Part shown: piece by piece, positions 33,000 to 43,333 of the stretch
Position numbering within the stretch: the first letter of the stretch is position 1
Layout: each line of letters opens with the position of its first letter
Assembly (NCBI GenBank): GCA_016648135.1
Contig: JADDOH010023703.1
Coordinates: forward strand, 62,001 to 126,000
DNA: 64,000 bases
Source: Agrypnia vestita
Taxonomy: Eukaryota; Arthropoda; Insecta; Trichoptera; Phryganeidae
Direction: 5' to 3'
Translations under genes and position numbers: made by a program
Notes under the pieces: model-generated
Seen by the model: the letters and a program-made list of their open reading frames with translations, nothing else
Told to the model about the DNA's origin: nothing
Databases searched by the model: none

Positions 33000-34125
33000 C
33001 AGTCGTCACTCTCTGTAACGATATATCGAAAAAAAACTCTCTATAATGTAAAAATGAACCTGATCTCTTTGGTTTTACATAAAAACGCATGTATTAATTC
33101 ACTCTCTATATTGAAGTGGCTCACTCTCTGTAGTGAAAAAATTTGCACACCCGCCGAAAAAGGGACATCTGGAAAGTCCGATTCTTGGAATTTTCTTACC
33201 GCTTGGGCACACGGAATACTTACAGGAGGCCCATGATGTTGACAGGGACTTCATCAACGGCTTTCTGGAGAAGGTGTGGCTGAAGTTGACTTCGAGTTAT
33301 TCTCCTAACGCTATCTTCAATGCAGATGAGATAGTATTTTTTTAAAAAAGGATACCACATAAGACTCAAATCTAAATGGGCAGTGCGTGGTTGGCAAACA
33401 CTCTAAAGAATGCTTCACTAGTGCTAGCGGATATTGACATTAATCGAAGAGAAAAATAAAACTTATGGTTATCAGAAAGTCAAAAATATAGTTTCAAGAA
33501 TTTTAAGTTGCCGGTCAAAAAGTCCGCATGGATGAAATCCTAACTTTTTGGAGAGGAAGTGTGAAGATGAGATGCAATCTGAAGGGAAGAAAAATCTTAC
33601 TAGTAGTGGACAACCCGCTCACCTTATCAACCCTAATCAAGCTGCTCCTTTTCCTTGCCAACATGACAAATGTTTTGTCGCCAACGGACTAAAGTGACGT
33701 TAAAAATTAAAGAGATTGAGTCGGATGATGATGCTGGAGTCGAGGGTTGTTCTGAGCAAAGCCTGGGAAAAGGTGAGAGCAACAATTATCCAGTATTATT
33801 TTCACCACGTAGGGCTACAATCTGACTTCTCCACAAAACTAGAATGTAAACACTACAGGATCTGCTGCTAGTGAGTGAATCCAGCAGATTAATATATCAG
33901 TCACCTTTACTTTCGAAGAGCTGAAGAGCTTCACTACAGTGGATGAGGGTCTTGCCAAAACAGCTAAGATGGCTGATGAGGAAATCCTGAAAACTGTTGA
34001 AGGAGAACAGGATCAAGAAGACAGAGAAAAAAAGGGCTTGATCCACCCAGCATCAACCAATTTCTTTTTAATTCACAAAAATGACCCTAGATCAATTGAA
34101 AAAGTTTCCAGATTAAAATATTAGA
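33000..34125 (+). pseudogene. Tigger/jerky-like transposase remnant (second family)
   Basis: A left terminus CAGTCGTCACTCTCTGTAAC preceded by TA, with variants of ACTCTCTATA repeated in the next 120 bp, starts the element. Blocks in several frames: FINGFLEKVWLKL and FNADEIVFF (33237-33345; the NADE carries the first catalytic Asp), KLPVKKSAWMKS (33504-33540), then an acidic tail TTVDEGLAKTAKMADEEILK (33936-33995). The order agrees with pogo/Tigger DDE transposases. The DNxxxHP box is decayed and the right terminus is not seen. This family differs from the Tigger at 19796 and 56511. Confidence 0.7.
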
Positions 34126-34849
34126 TACGCAGCATTCTGGAATAATAGAAGTGTGTTAACAAAGTTGACTGACTTGTTAAAATTTAAATTTATAAATGTT
34201 TAATTTGTTATAACTAGTGTAATACAATGGCGTAAATAGATAAATAAATTATTTACGCTTTAGTTACATGGATACAAGTTAGTTTTTTTCCTCACTCTTT
34301 ATAACAAAATAAATTGCTCGGTTTCTTGGATTTTGTTATAGAGATTGACGACTTTTTTTGTATCCCATAGCAACCATGGATTACGGTTCTTAGCATTATT
34401 TCCGTCTGGTCTGCTAGTAATAAAAATTAAAAATCTTAGAACCCGACTGCAGCGCCACCTACCGGGTCCAGTTGTGAATCTAAACCTTCCAGGGACCCGC
34501 TTCGAGTGGGTTGCACACAAAAAATCTCTTTAAAATCGGCCCAGCCATTTAGGAGGAGTTCAGTGACAACACACGTACAGAATAATTATATATATACGAC
34601 ATTGTCTTCGGGGTTTATTTAATTTATCTGTCGGTGGAATTAATTCTACCATATGCTTTGAGGCGAAATTAGGTGAAATCTCGGGTTTACATTTCTCAAG
34701 TCAAGAAGTTGCGTAATGACTGCCAGTTGAAAATCAGCTAAGGTTTTTTTTATTCCTGCACACAGAATTTGAATTCAATAAAAATAGATTTATTATGTGG
34801 AATGCGACTTTCTTGTACCGTTTAGTAGTCTTTCTCGTGCAAGATACTA
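34126..34849. other. Intergenic, no gene supported
   Basis: AT-rich sequence. CGGGTCCAGTTGTGAATCTA with CAGGGACCCGCTTCGAGTGG around 34459-34510 looks like part of a dispersed repeat (possibly a retroelement 3' end), but no boundaries can be set. Confidence 0.4.
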
Positions 34850-35112
34850 TTAACTTCCACAAGCCTTTGTTTTTTCTGTATGTAAAAATTTAATTAACCT
34901 TGGGCTAGTACACCAATTGTGACCCTTGCCATAATAGTCTTTTAAAAGTGTGGTGACAACGGCACCGGTTATTAAGTTATGGTCATCAGTATAGTCAGTA
35001 CCCTTTCCACGATATATAATAAAATCTAAAATATATCCAGTTTTTACATCACACATCACAAACATTTTGATTCCGAATCAATGTCGTTTTGTAGGAATAA
35101 ATTGCTTAAAAA
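34850..35112 (-). pseudogene. piggyBac-type transposase fragment
   Basis: On the - strand: KQFIPTKRH, a stop, FGIKMFVMCDVKTGYILDFI, then TTLLKDYYGKGHNWCTSPRL and FLHTEKTKACG. This matches the piggyBac/PGBD core: QY.P.KP...G.K...L.D..TGY.L...VY.GK...., GV...L...Y..KGH....DN.YTS..L...L......GT. The in-frame TGA replaces an Arg, and the expected DNWYTS box reads HNWCTS, so the catalytic Asp is absent. Weaker similarity continues to about 35760 upstream on the - strand. TTAA ends were not found. Confidence 0.8.
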
Positions 35113-36536
35113 TCAGCCTACACAATGATACTTTCATATATACATAAGTTTTCGTAAGGTACTGGGTTTTTTTAATGTTTTTCGGGTGTATTCCAAAAGT
35201 AAGCAAATTTTATAGAGAGAATATGTAGAAGGTGAATTCGAATCACAGTTTAAATTTTCCAGTAATAACTGATATCAGTCTCCACGCATGATCAGTTCGA
35301 ATATTGGTGCATTCAGAAAATGATTCATACTCAGATGCTCATCAATAGTTTATTATTTATTTCTGGTCATCAGCATTTTTATTGCAAAAAATAAATATAT
35401 TTCTGGAACATTTGTGCTTTACCATTTGTGACTTTGGGCCAAACTCTTTTGTATTTTGAAGAAAACGGTGGTATTTATTTGTTTCTTTACAATTTCTTCC
35501 TTATCGAGTCACTCAAAAATAATTCAAAAAAACTTCTCTCTGTAGAATTTTCATTAAATTGTGCAGAACAAACACCCGACTGAAAATCAAATTTGTGTAT
35601 TAACCAGGAACGCAACATTTTTTCACTTGTAGACCTGTCGGCCTAAGATTCAATGTCATTTAGTCACATATATGTAGTCATATTCTGATGGTTCATAGAC
35701 ATTTCAAAATCAGAATCCAACATAATTTCTATCTTGTGACCATCTTGTTTAAATTAAGGATTAAAATTAAAAAAAATATTTAGATTACTATTAATTATCG
35801 TAAATACTTATTATTTGATTGAAAAATATATATGTAACACATTGAATTAAACAATTTGAAATTCTAAAAATTAATCATCAATTTAGTTAAAACTAACATT
35901 TACAACACACATTAATATGTAAGGCACAACACGAGAGATAAATAAAAAATTATCTGAATAAAATCACTAAGATTACAGTTTTTTCAAAAGTTTTATGTAA
36001 ATCGACAATCGCGACGAACAAATACGAGATCGGCATTTGTCCAACAAATTTTTAATTTCATTGATAATCGCATGTGCATTTGTTTCATTGTGCGCGTTCC
36101 GCATGTGCGCCATGCCACGGCCAGATTTTGAAACACTAGATTTACAGGTTCGATATATGTGACAGATAATGAATATTTTTTATGAAATACGATTTTATTT
36201 TCAAGAAATATCTGTAGATGCCAGCACTATGAAAGTATTAGGATTCATGCAGTATATGTTAAAATACTGTATGGATTAAGTGTTATTTTATTATTATTAT
36301 TTTGTTATTGGGACAGGTGTCTTTGGGAGCTTGATAGCTGCTGCTAAAAATGTATATTCATGTATGCCTACTGTGCATATCAAATCTAAAATTCCAGCAT
36401 GTGCACATCGAATCCAAAATTTCTTCTGCACTGCACATGCGCGACTCTTTCATACAATGTTGACATTCTATTATTATGATGAGAAAAATATGTACATATT
36501 ATGTTGGAAATTACGCATATCTGACAAATTCATATA
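35113..36536. other. Decayed piggyBac upstream part, then AT-rich sequence
   Basis: Up to about 35760 the - strand still shows scattered piggyBac-like phrases, but too broken to annotate. After that nothing is recognised before the inverted-repeat element at 36537. Confidence 0.4.
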
Positions 36537-36814
36537 AAGGAGGATGGGCAAAAATGTATGGGAGCTGGCCTAGGAACCAATAATAACATGAAATATTATA
36601 TCATTGGTTGGTTTTTTTAATTGATTTTATCAACTATTGTTATAGCGGGAAGTCCCAAATCGTTGTGTGAAAAATTTATTGCACAATAAAGCCAGACAGA
36701 CAAAAATAAAAATAAATTATTTTTTCAGAATTTCATCGTAAAATGGTATAACAACAAGTAATATGTCATTTTGTGTAGGTACAGCGTTTCGATGTTTCGG
36801 ACTGGATCAGATGT

Positions 36815-36830
36815 GGCCCTGAAAAGGGCC
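36815..36830 (-). promoter_or_regulatory. Histone-type 3' stem-loop match 3 (left arm)
   Basis: On the - strand CTGAAAA-GGCCCT-TTTC-AGGGCC-ACATC, a perfect match to the histone mRNA stem-loop. It lies in the left inverted arm of element 36537-39706, so the partner copy at 38146 is its mirror. Confidence 0.5.
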
Positions 36831-37311
36831 TTTTCAGAACTTAACGAAGACGAGCTTCATGACTCGACACCGTCGAGTCACGAATGGAGTAGACCGATGT
36901 CGTCATCTGAATGCGGGCGATCGGCCCGCATAGCTGGTGACGTCATCACCACTGCAGCCACTGACTAATGGAAAGGCGTCGTGGAATTTGTCAACATTTC
37001 GCTTGCGTCTGACCTGATCGGGATGCCAGCCCGCTCAAAATCAGTCTTGTCGCACAAGACATGACGGGGCGCGCCGATATCTAGCCGGGTGCTCCGAATG
37101 AGTTATTATTCCTTTCTAAAGTATAATTTGCATGAATTTCTCTTATCAGAGAAATATGAAATACTTATAATATTTCAGCTAAGTCTTTCTAAATTGACGC
37201 TAGAGCGTCTCTTTTAATGGAAAACATAAGTTGAAATAATTTCTAATATTTTTGTACAAACTTCTAATAATTTAAAAATACAAAATATAATATGAGAAAT
37301 ACCAGTTTGAT

Positions 37312-37327
37312 GGCCCTGAAGAGGGCC
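37312..37327 (-). promoter_or_regulatory. Histone-type 3' stem-loop match 4
   Basis: On the - strand CTAAAA-GGCCCT-CTTC-AGGGCC-ATCAA. The loop is CTTC and the stem is perfect. It lies in the interior of the long-TIR element, not in its arms, and follows directly on the stop of a 63-codon - strand frame (37521-37330) that I do not recognise. Confidence 0.45.
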
Positions 37328-37843
37328 TTTTAGATGCACAATCGGCATAATCGACGACCCCGAGTGATGACGTTACCTACCCTGGCGCTAGTCTGTCGCG
37401 TCCAGGTGACTATGTCATTAAGGATGAGGACCTGCATCGCTCTCAGCCGAAGGCGCTCGGTGATTGGCCCGGATCCGTTCCGGAGGGCATGGTTCTCCAT
37501 TTTGCATATAAACGGTTTCATTGGCGCACCAGATTCATTCTGTGCTGAAGACGTCTATTGGACCACTTCACCTGAGTTTTGTTTCGACCCCTGCTTTCTA
37601 CTTTGCTACTATTTGGACTTGACTACTGCTTTGGATTTGGACTGCTTCTGTATTTTTCTGCGACGTTGCTGTGATACTGGACTACGATTTGGATTACTCT
37701 TCGGATTTTTCGCTTTGGACTGAAGCGAATTTCTACCCCACTACTGTCGACTGGCACTTTTACAATTTGGCAGTCTGACAGTTTTCGGTGTGCACTGCGA
37801 GGCGGAGTATGGGGAACCGTACATATAATTTGCGTATTCCTGT

Positions 37844-38008
37844 ATGGATCAAACGGCATACTTAGTCATGGATGAACACTACAACCATTGTGTTGTGTGC
37901 CAGCGTGGGCTACACAACAGAAGGTATCAGCGTCACATTTTGGCTGAAAATATTCCACAAGATCAACCTGAGCTTGAAGATTATTTACGGGAACATGCAC
38001 TATTGCAG
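37844..38008 (+). CDS. Unrecognised exon-like reading frame in the long-TIR element
   Basis: From ATG at 37844 the frame reads MDQTAYLVMDEHYNHCVVCQ, RGLHNRRYQRHILAENIPQD, QPELEDYLREHALLQ and then reaches CAG|GTTTGT, a plausible splice donor; beyond it the frame becomes AT-rich hydrophobic sequence and stops. The composition (acidic, no low complexity) and the CxxC...H...H spacing suggest a small zinc-binding module, but I cannot assign a family. It could be the first exon of the element's own protein or a captured host exon. No downstream exon was found before the right arm. Confidence 0.4.
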
Positions 38009-38145
38009 GTTTGTTTTTATTTAATTTATTACAGTAGATATATTATACTAGGGTTATATTATGTTATGTTATAAATAGCAATGAAGACATAGATTCATGG
38101 CGACCGTGTCAAGTCATGAAGATCGCCTTCGTTAAGTTATGAAAA

Positions 38146-38161
38146 GGACCTTTTCAGGGCC
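38146..38161 (+). promoter_or_regulatory. Histone-type 3' stem-loop match 5 (right arm)
   Basis: TGAAAA-GGACCT-TTTC-AGGGCC-ACATC, the mirror image of the hairpin at 36815 with one A-G mismatch in the stem. Part of the right inverted arm. Confidence 0.45.
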
Positions 38162-38375
38162 ACATCTGATCCAGTCCGAAACACCGAAACACTACCTACA
38201 TAAAATGACAAATTACTTGTTGTTATGCCATTTTACGAATAAATTCTGAAAAAATATTTTATTTTTATTTTTGTCTAAGTCTGTCTTTATTGTCCAATAA
38301 CTTTTTTCACACAGCGATTTGGGACTTCTCGTCATAACAATAGTTAAAGTACATAAAAAAACCTTTCCAATGATA

Positions 38376-39657
38376 TTAGGTCCTTACATATGAAATTGGA
38401 GTTTTGCCGTACTGGCAAATTTGATCTCAAATATCTTCTCTTTGGTTAGGAATTCCAAATCCAAATTTATACAGCTATTTACTCATGTATTTGTGTTTTG
38501 AATATTATTATTCATTTGTTTTTTCCTCAATTGTTTTTTTCTTTGCGTCACTCAGTTTACAAAATGAAAAACTTGAAATATCGCGTTATTTACGAGTACG
38601 AGTTCCACCGTGGCACCAGTGCTGCAGAAACGGCTCGAAGGATTATTGATGATGTGTATGGCGACGGTGCCGCAAAAGAAAACACAGTGCGTTTTTTTTC
38701 AACGTTTTCGTTCTGGAATTTTCACCTGCAGAACAAGCCCCGTGGATGGCCGGAGACCAAAGTTGATAATGAAGAATTGAAGGCTATTGTGGAAGCGGAT
38801 CCATCGCAAACCACATCCGAGTTAGCTGCAGGCTGCGGTGTTAGTGATAAAACTGTTTTAATCCACTTGAAGCAAATTGGTAAGGTGAAAAAGCTTGAAA
38901 GGTGGGTACCTCACGAATTGAGTGAAGCAAATCAACAAACGCGCGTTGACTGCTGCTGCTTCTTACTCAACCGGCACAATAATGAAGGGATTTTAAATCG
39001 AATCATTACCTGTGATGAAAAGTGGATCCTGTACGATAATCGGAAGCGCTCATCGCAATGGCTGAATCCTGCCGAACCAGCCAAACCATGCCCCAAGCGA
39101 AAATTGACTCCAAAAAAGTTACTTGTGAGCGTTTGGTGGACTAGTGCTGGTGTCGTTCACTACAGCTTTCTTAAATCTGGCCAGACGATTACGGCAGATG
39201 TCTATTGTCAGCAACTGCAAACCATGATGGAAAAGCTAGCTGCTAAACAACCGAGGCTGGTTAATCGCTCTAGGCCACTGCTGCTTCATGATAACGCTAG
39301 ACCACACACTGCACAACAGACGGCTACCAAATTAGAGGAGCTTCAATTGGAATGTCTAAGACATCCACCGTACTCTCCGGACCTTGCCCCAACAGATTAC
39401 CATTTTTTTCGAAATTTGGATAACTTCTTGCAAAGGAAAAAATTCAACTCCGATGGGGCAGTCCAAACCGCCTTCAAAGATTTTATTGATTCCCGTCCGA
39501 ATGGTTTTTTTAGTAAAGGGATCGATGAACTATGAGATGGCAAAAGTGCATAGATAGCAATAGTACATACTTTGATTAAATAAATATATTATAATAAAAA
39601 AAAATCGGCTTTATGTTCCTCCCATACTAAACGCCAATTTCATATGTAAGGACCTAA
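38376..39657 (+). mobile_element. Nearly intact cecropia-type mariner
   Basis: The 1282-bp element has inverted ends TTAGGTCCTTACATATGAAA, identical for at least 24 bp, and TA on both sides (38374-38375, 39658-39659). The length equals that of full mariners. It is inserted in the right arm of the long-TIR element 36537-39706. Identical TIRs and a single long frame imply it is one of the younger insertions in the window. Confidence 0.95.
38564..39535 (+). pseudogene. Mariner transposase (DD34D), nearly full length
   Basis: From ATG at 38564 the open frame has 323 codons, compared with about 345 for the family. N-terminal HTH region (MKNLKYRVIYEYEFHRGTSA), second HTH with SDKTVLIHLKQIGKVKKLER, WVPHEL, then the catalytic triad ITCDEKWILYDN, LLHDNARPHTAQQ and YSPDLAPTDYHFF. 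Thirty-four residues separate the last two Asp, so DD34D. Close relatives I recall are Hsmar1/SETMAR and Hyalophora mariner. Odd points: between 38695 and 38720 a 2-base and a 1-base loss alter the conserved FWFQRFRSGNF block to an out-of-frame stretch while restoring the frame. A one-base loss near 39533 ends the protein at GIDEL, leaving the C-terminal RWQKCIDSN in another frame. Confidence 0.95.
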
Positions 39658-39835
39658 TATATATCATGTTGTTATTGGTTCCTAGGCCAAAATGCCCGTT
39701 CTCCTTTAGCCAAAAACCTTATTGTCAGAGTAAAACTCAATTGCTTCTGATAGTATAATATGATGTTACTTCATATTGTGGTTATATTACGTATAGAAAT
39801 ATGTTTTATTGCGATTTTTCACTAACAAAGTAAAA

Positions 39836-40320
39836 CTTCCGTAGAGAGACATCTGCAGGGAAGGAAGAAAGCTGCATGGTGGGATGATGACATAAAAGAA
39901 TTAGTGAAAAAAAAAAGAAAAGCGTGGCTCCATCTTCTGACAGTGAGTGGAGATGAATACGCTGGGGCAAAAGATGTATACAATGCGTGTAAGAAAAGAG
40001 TGAAAGCAGGTGTGAAAGAAAGGAAAGAGCGTCTGAAGAGAGGTTTGAAAATGTCTAAAAATTGCGGGGAAAACATCAAATTTTTCTGGAAGGAGGTGAA
40101 AAAATCTCGATGTGGGACGGAAAGCAATAGTATGAAAGCTATTAAGTCAGCGAATGGAGAAATGTTAATGGATGAAGATGGAATAAAAGATAGATGGATG
40201 AATTATTTCCAGGAAACGTATGATAGCGAGGAGGCTGTAATAGAGGAATCCGTCAATATACTCACGGATAGAAGTATGAATGACAAAAATGAAGTCACTA
40301 GCCGATTTGTGACCTTGGAG
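39836..40320 (+). pseudogene. RTE-like LINE fragment, endonuclease-RT linker
   Basis: Encodes RKKAAWWDDDIKELVKKKRK and AWLHLL, then ACKKRVKAGVKERKERL, FFWKEVKKSRCG and GIKDRWMNYFQETYDSE. The WW.DE....KRKAW motif just after the endonuclease is typical of RTE/Bov-B-like LINEs. It is open for 141 codons, longer than the other copies, but lacks endonuclease and RT on either side. Overlaps the fragment at 24147-24378 in content. Confidence 0.85.
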
Positions 40321-40339
40321 GCCTCGTGAACTTGGTGTA

Positions 40340-40700
40340 TTGTTTGCATGTAATTTTTAAGTCAAATTAAAGATAACTCACTGTACGACATAATTTTTAA
40401 ATTAAAGAAAATTGGTTGTTAGATTTTTTTAATACAGTACATACTATTGTAGTAGTTTTTTTTTAATTCTAGATCAAAAATAATTAGAATTCAGTTAAAT
40501 TCAAAAGTTTTTTGACATTTCAGCCAGAAGTCAAAATAATACCTAAATGTGCTTATGCGATATAATTTTTAAATTAAAAAACAGTGATGTAAGAAAAATG
40601 GTTGTTTATTAATTTTTTTAAATATGCATTATTGGAGAAATATAAATACGTTTTTTTTTTAATTCTAGACTTAAAACATTCAGAATTCGGTCAAAAAAAA
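40340..40700. repeat. Imperfect tandem duplication
   Basis: Two ~150-bp units share ATAATTTTTAAATTAAA, TGGTTGTT, a long T run and TTTAATTCTAGA with AGAATTC (40387-40500 and 40561-40695). AT-rich and non-coding. A 77-codon frame at 40808-41038 (MASHSRLEGAQYNIQC start) follows a TTTAG but I recognise nothing in it. Confidence 0.5.
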
Positions 40701-41613
40701 AACATAAGCACAAGCTGCTCTCGGGTGTTTCCGTATATTTTAGTGTCGGCCCTTTATATCATCGCAAATATAACGTAAGTATAATTTTTATCCAATATTG
40801 GGTTTAGATGGCGTCTCATTCCCGTCTTGAAGGAGCACAATATAATATACAATGCACTGAATTTGACATTGAAGTTGGAAAACGGATGTGCAATCTTAAC
40901 CTTTTCGTCACTAAGCATCCAAAACTTCCGTCTGGTCCGAAGCGGGGTATCGAAATACCCCAAATCATATTCATAGAAACAATAGTTAATGTGCGTGACG
41001 AGCGACGCGGAACAACTGTCTCGGCGGACATCTGTCACTGACGAACGGCGGATAACCAGTGCTTTTTAAACATTGGGAAATATATTTTTAAAACAAAATT
41101 ATTTTATATATAATTATGAAACTGTTTATTATTTTCATTAAGATATTGTTGAAAAAGGGAACATAAAAAATTATAACATAGCAACTATTTACAAGATAAA
41201 CAAAAACAAAGGCACAACAAATGGTAAACGAAGATACAAGAATTACAGAAAATTTTCAAAGATTAATTGCAGAAATATGCATTTAATTTCATTCTTAACT
41301 ATGCAAACATTCTTAATTGACCGAAAAATCAATTTTTGAGAATACACAATTGTATTAGCAAGTGCACCTGATAATTTAAAATTCCAGGAGCCTTTTCGGC
41401 ACTACTGTAATATTTTGTTTCATTTTCATCAATATTTAACGTCCAAAATATATCGAAATTTAATTAAAATTCACAACTATTTATATCAATTATACTCTTT
41501 ATTTTTAATTATTTATGAAATCGCCTTGCTTCCTGGGTCTGTTTAGCTCATTAAAACCATTCAACATAATTTCAATTGCGTGAAATAACTGCAGATAAAT
41601 TCTGTGAAACAAA

Positions 41614-41762
41614 GGCCGGCGCCACACTGCGCGGATGTTGCGGTCGCGTCATGTCGTCGAATGTCCGCGTTTGATAAGTGCGTATTACATAATGGAAAGA
41701 AATGAAATGTGTCCCGCCAAAAAAGATCTGCGACGGACGGTCCGCGCAATGTGTAGCTGGCC
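41614..41762. mobile_element. Harbinger-like MITE
   Basis: 149 bp with ends GGCCGGCGCCACACTGCGCG and, on the other strand, GGCCAGCTACACATTGCGCG. Flanks are AAA and TAA, one base from the expected three-base duplication. Ends resemble those of the MITE at 16395-17223. Confidence 0.75.
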
Positions 41763-42679
41763 TAAGTCGTGAGATGTACAATGTTAATGAAACAAATTGA
41801 GTTTAAAGACAATTAATCAATTCAATTACTCAATTCGTAAATGGTACTCTCAAGAGCTAAAAATAAACAAAAACACAGGGGTGTGGTTTATAAAACAGCT
41901 TAATTCACAGGAAGGAGTTCAGATTGGGAAATATATAAAAAAAACGAAATGAATACTGCATCTCTATAGAAAATTAGAAGCAAATATTGTAAAGATGCCA
42001 AAAAATGTGGCGAACTATCAAAAGTATATTGAATATGAATGAAACACGAGAAATAAATGAGAACATATAATTTCAAAACGATATAAAAGGTGATATGAAC
42101 ATATCACATCAAAAATATATTGAATATGAATAAAACACGAGAAATAAATGAGAACATATAATTTCAAAACCATATGAAAGGTGATATGAACATAGCCAAC
42201 AGCTTAAACAAATTAAATTTTTTTTTTTTAATCGATATTAACCAAACGATACAACAATTAAATCGAAATCCCATTTTGGAACACGGAAACATAATGAATA
42301 AATTCAAAATTTATTCATTATGTTTATTATTTTCTTAAAAAAAATATTATTTTCTTAAAAAAATTAGAACCACAATTACAAAAACACACATTCGCCAGAC
42401 GTGACACGTTTGCAAGTAGGTACCTATGCAACTGAAGAATGTCCGAAACATTTTTTTGTCGTACGTTACCAAAAAAGCAACGAATGCAACGCAATATAGC
42501 TGTCTCCCTCGTTCGCATCTGTGGATAGGGCATTGCGTAGCTACATCAGAGCATTAGTTAGAGTGAAACAAATAATAATCACAATAACCTAAAGATAAGA
42601 CACATGATCTTGTATTAAATAGCGCAAATATTTAGATTATTATTAGATTAGATTAGAAATTTGGAAAACAAAAAATTGG
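41763..42679. other. AT-rich intergenic sequence with a direct repeat
   Basis: GAATATGAATGAAACACGAG and the following GAAATAAATGAGAACATATA occur twice (near 42031 and 42125), a ~94-bp tandem duplication. No gene. Confidence 0.6.
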
Positions 42680-42736
42680 AAAAAATTCGTCACAATTTCT
42701 GTTAGGAATCTTAACAGAAATTGTGACGAATTTTTT
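42680..42736. repeat. Perfect 25-bp inverted repeat hairpin
   Basis: The arm starting AAAAAATTCGTCACAATTTC at 42680-42704 is the exact reverse complement of 42712-42736, with loop GGAATCT. No protein is encoded. It could be a recent MITE-like palindrome or a small-RNA hairpin. Confidence 0.9.
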
Positions 42737-43333
42737 AAAAAATTAAAAAGAAATCGTTTGCATAGTTATTGAGTTATCGAGTTTAAAGCTGGGGGATGGA
42801 CGTACCCCTGTTCGGTATGGCAATGTTAAAGTGGTATATGTATTTTAAAAATAATTTTGTTTTTTTTTTGAATTGTGAATGTGAACATATTACCAAATAT
42901 TTTCTCGATATTTAAAAATTGATGTATAAAGTGGGGGTAATAACATGTATTCTTCAAAATGAGAAGTTGAAAAAATTGGGACTTTCTAATTGACAAAAAT
43001 TTACATATGTACAAATTATTGGTGGGATACCATTATTATGTGCTACTGCCACATATTGACGAGATAATATGCGATTTAGTATTGGAGATTGTATTAAAAA
43101 GATAGTTTTTCATATTTTGTAGGTTTATTTTAAATTAAATGTGATTAGGTCAAGGACTTTAAATAACAAATGTTTTTCTCTTTAATATATGCAGTTTTTT
43201 TTTCAAAATTTTTTGGAAGGGCCAAACAATTTTGTTGTTTAACCCTTTCCAGGCCGTTGTGTATACACAATGCAGGCCTGAAACGGGTTAAATTAATTTT
43301 GAAAAATATTTCATGCACGAAATTTGTATTGTA

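Larger units (their letters stand above)
36537..39706. mobile_element. Long-TIR DNA element, split by a mariner
   Basis: Left arm about 36537-36880; right arm about 38095-38375 plus 39659-39706, in inverted order. Landmarks in both arms: GGCCTAGGAACCAATAA, AACTATTGTTATAGCG/GACG, AGTCCCAAATCG, AACAACAAGTAAT, TTTCGGACTGGATCAGATGT, then a histone-type hairpin. The termini are AAGGAGGATGGGC and AAGGAGAACGGGC, flanked by TA (36535-36536, 39707-39708). When the mariner at 38376-39657 is ignored the right arm becomes continuous and pairs with the left for about 330 bp. The interior is GC-richer and carries the exon-like frame at 37844. No transposase is recognised, so superfamily is open. Confidence 0.8.

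Noticed and set aside
37330..37521. 63-codon - strand frame ending just before a histone-type hairpin, with a RAM...NDI phrase like histone H2B
   Set aside because: Only scattered residues agree; the conserved H2B core does not align, so I do not call it a histone.
37334..37723. 129-codon + strand frame with C-terminal Phe/Leu/Cys-rich segment
   Set aside because: Built from imperfect TTGGACT/TTTGGA repeats; no membrane protein family fits and the start is not supported.
38101..38145. Possible H3 C-terminal coding upstream of the hairpin at 38146
   Set aside because: Resemblance to the H3 end is limited to short oligomers and needs many gaps; kept only as a hint in the findings.
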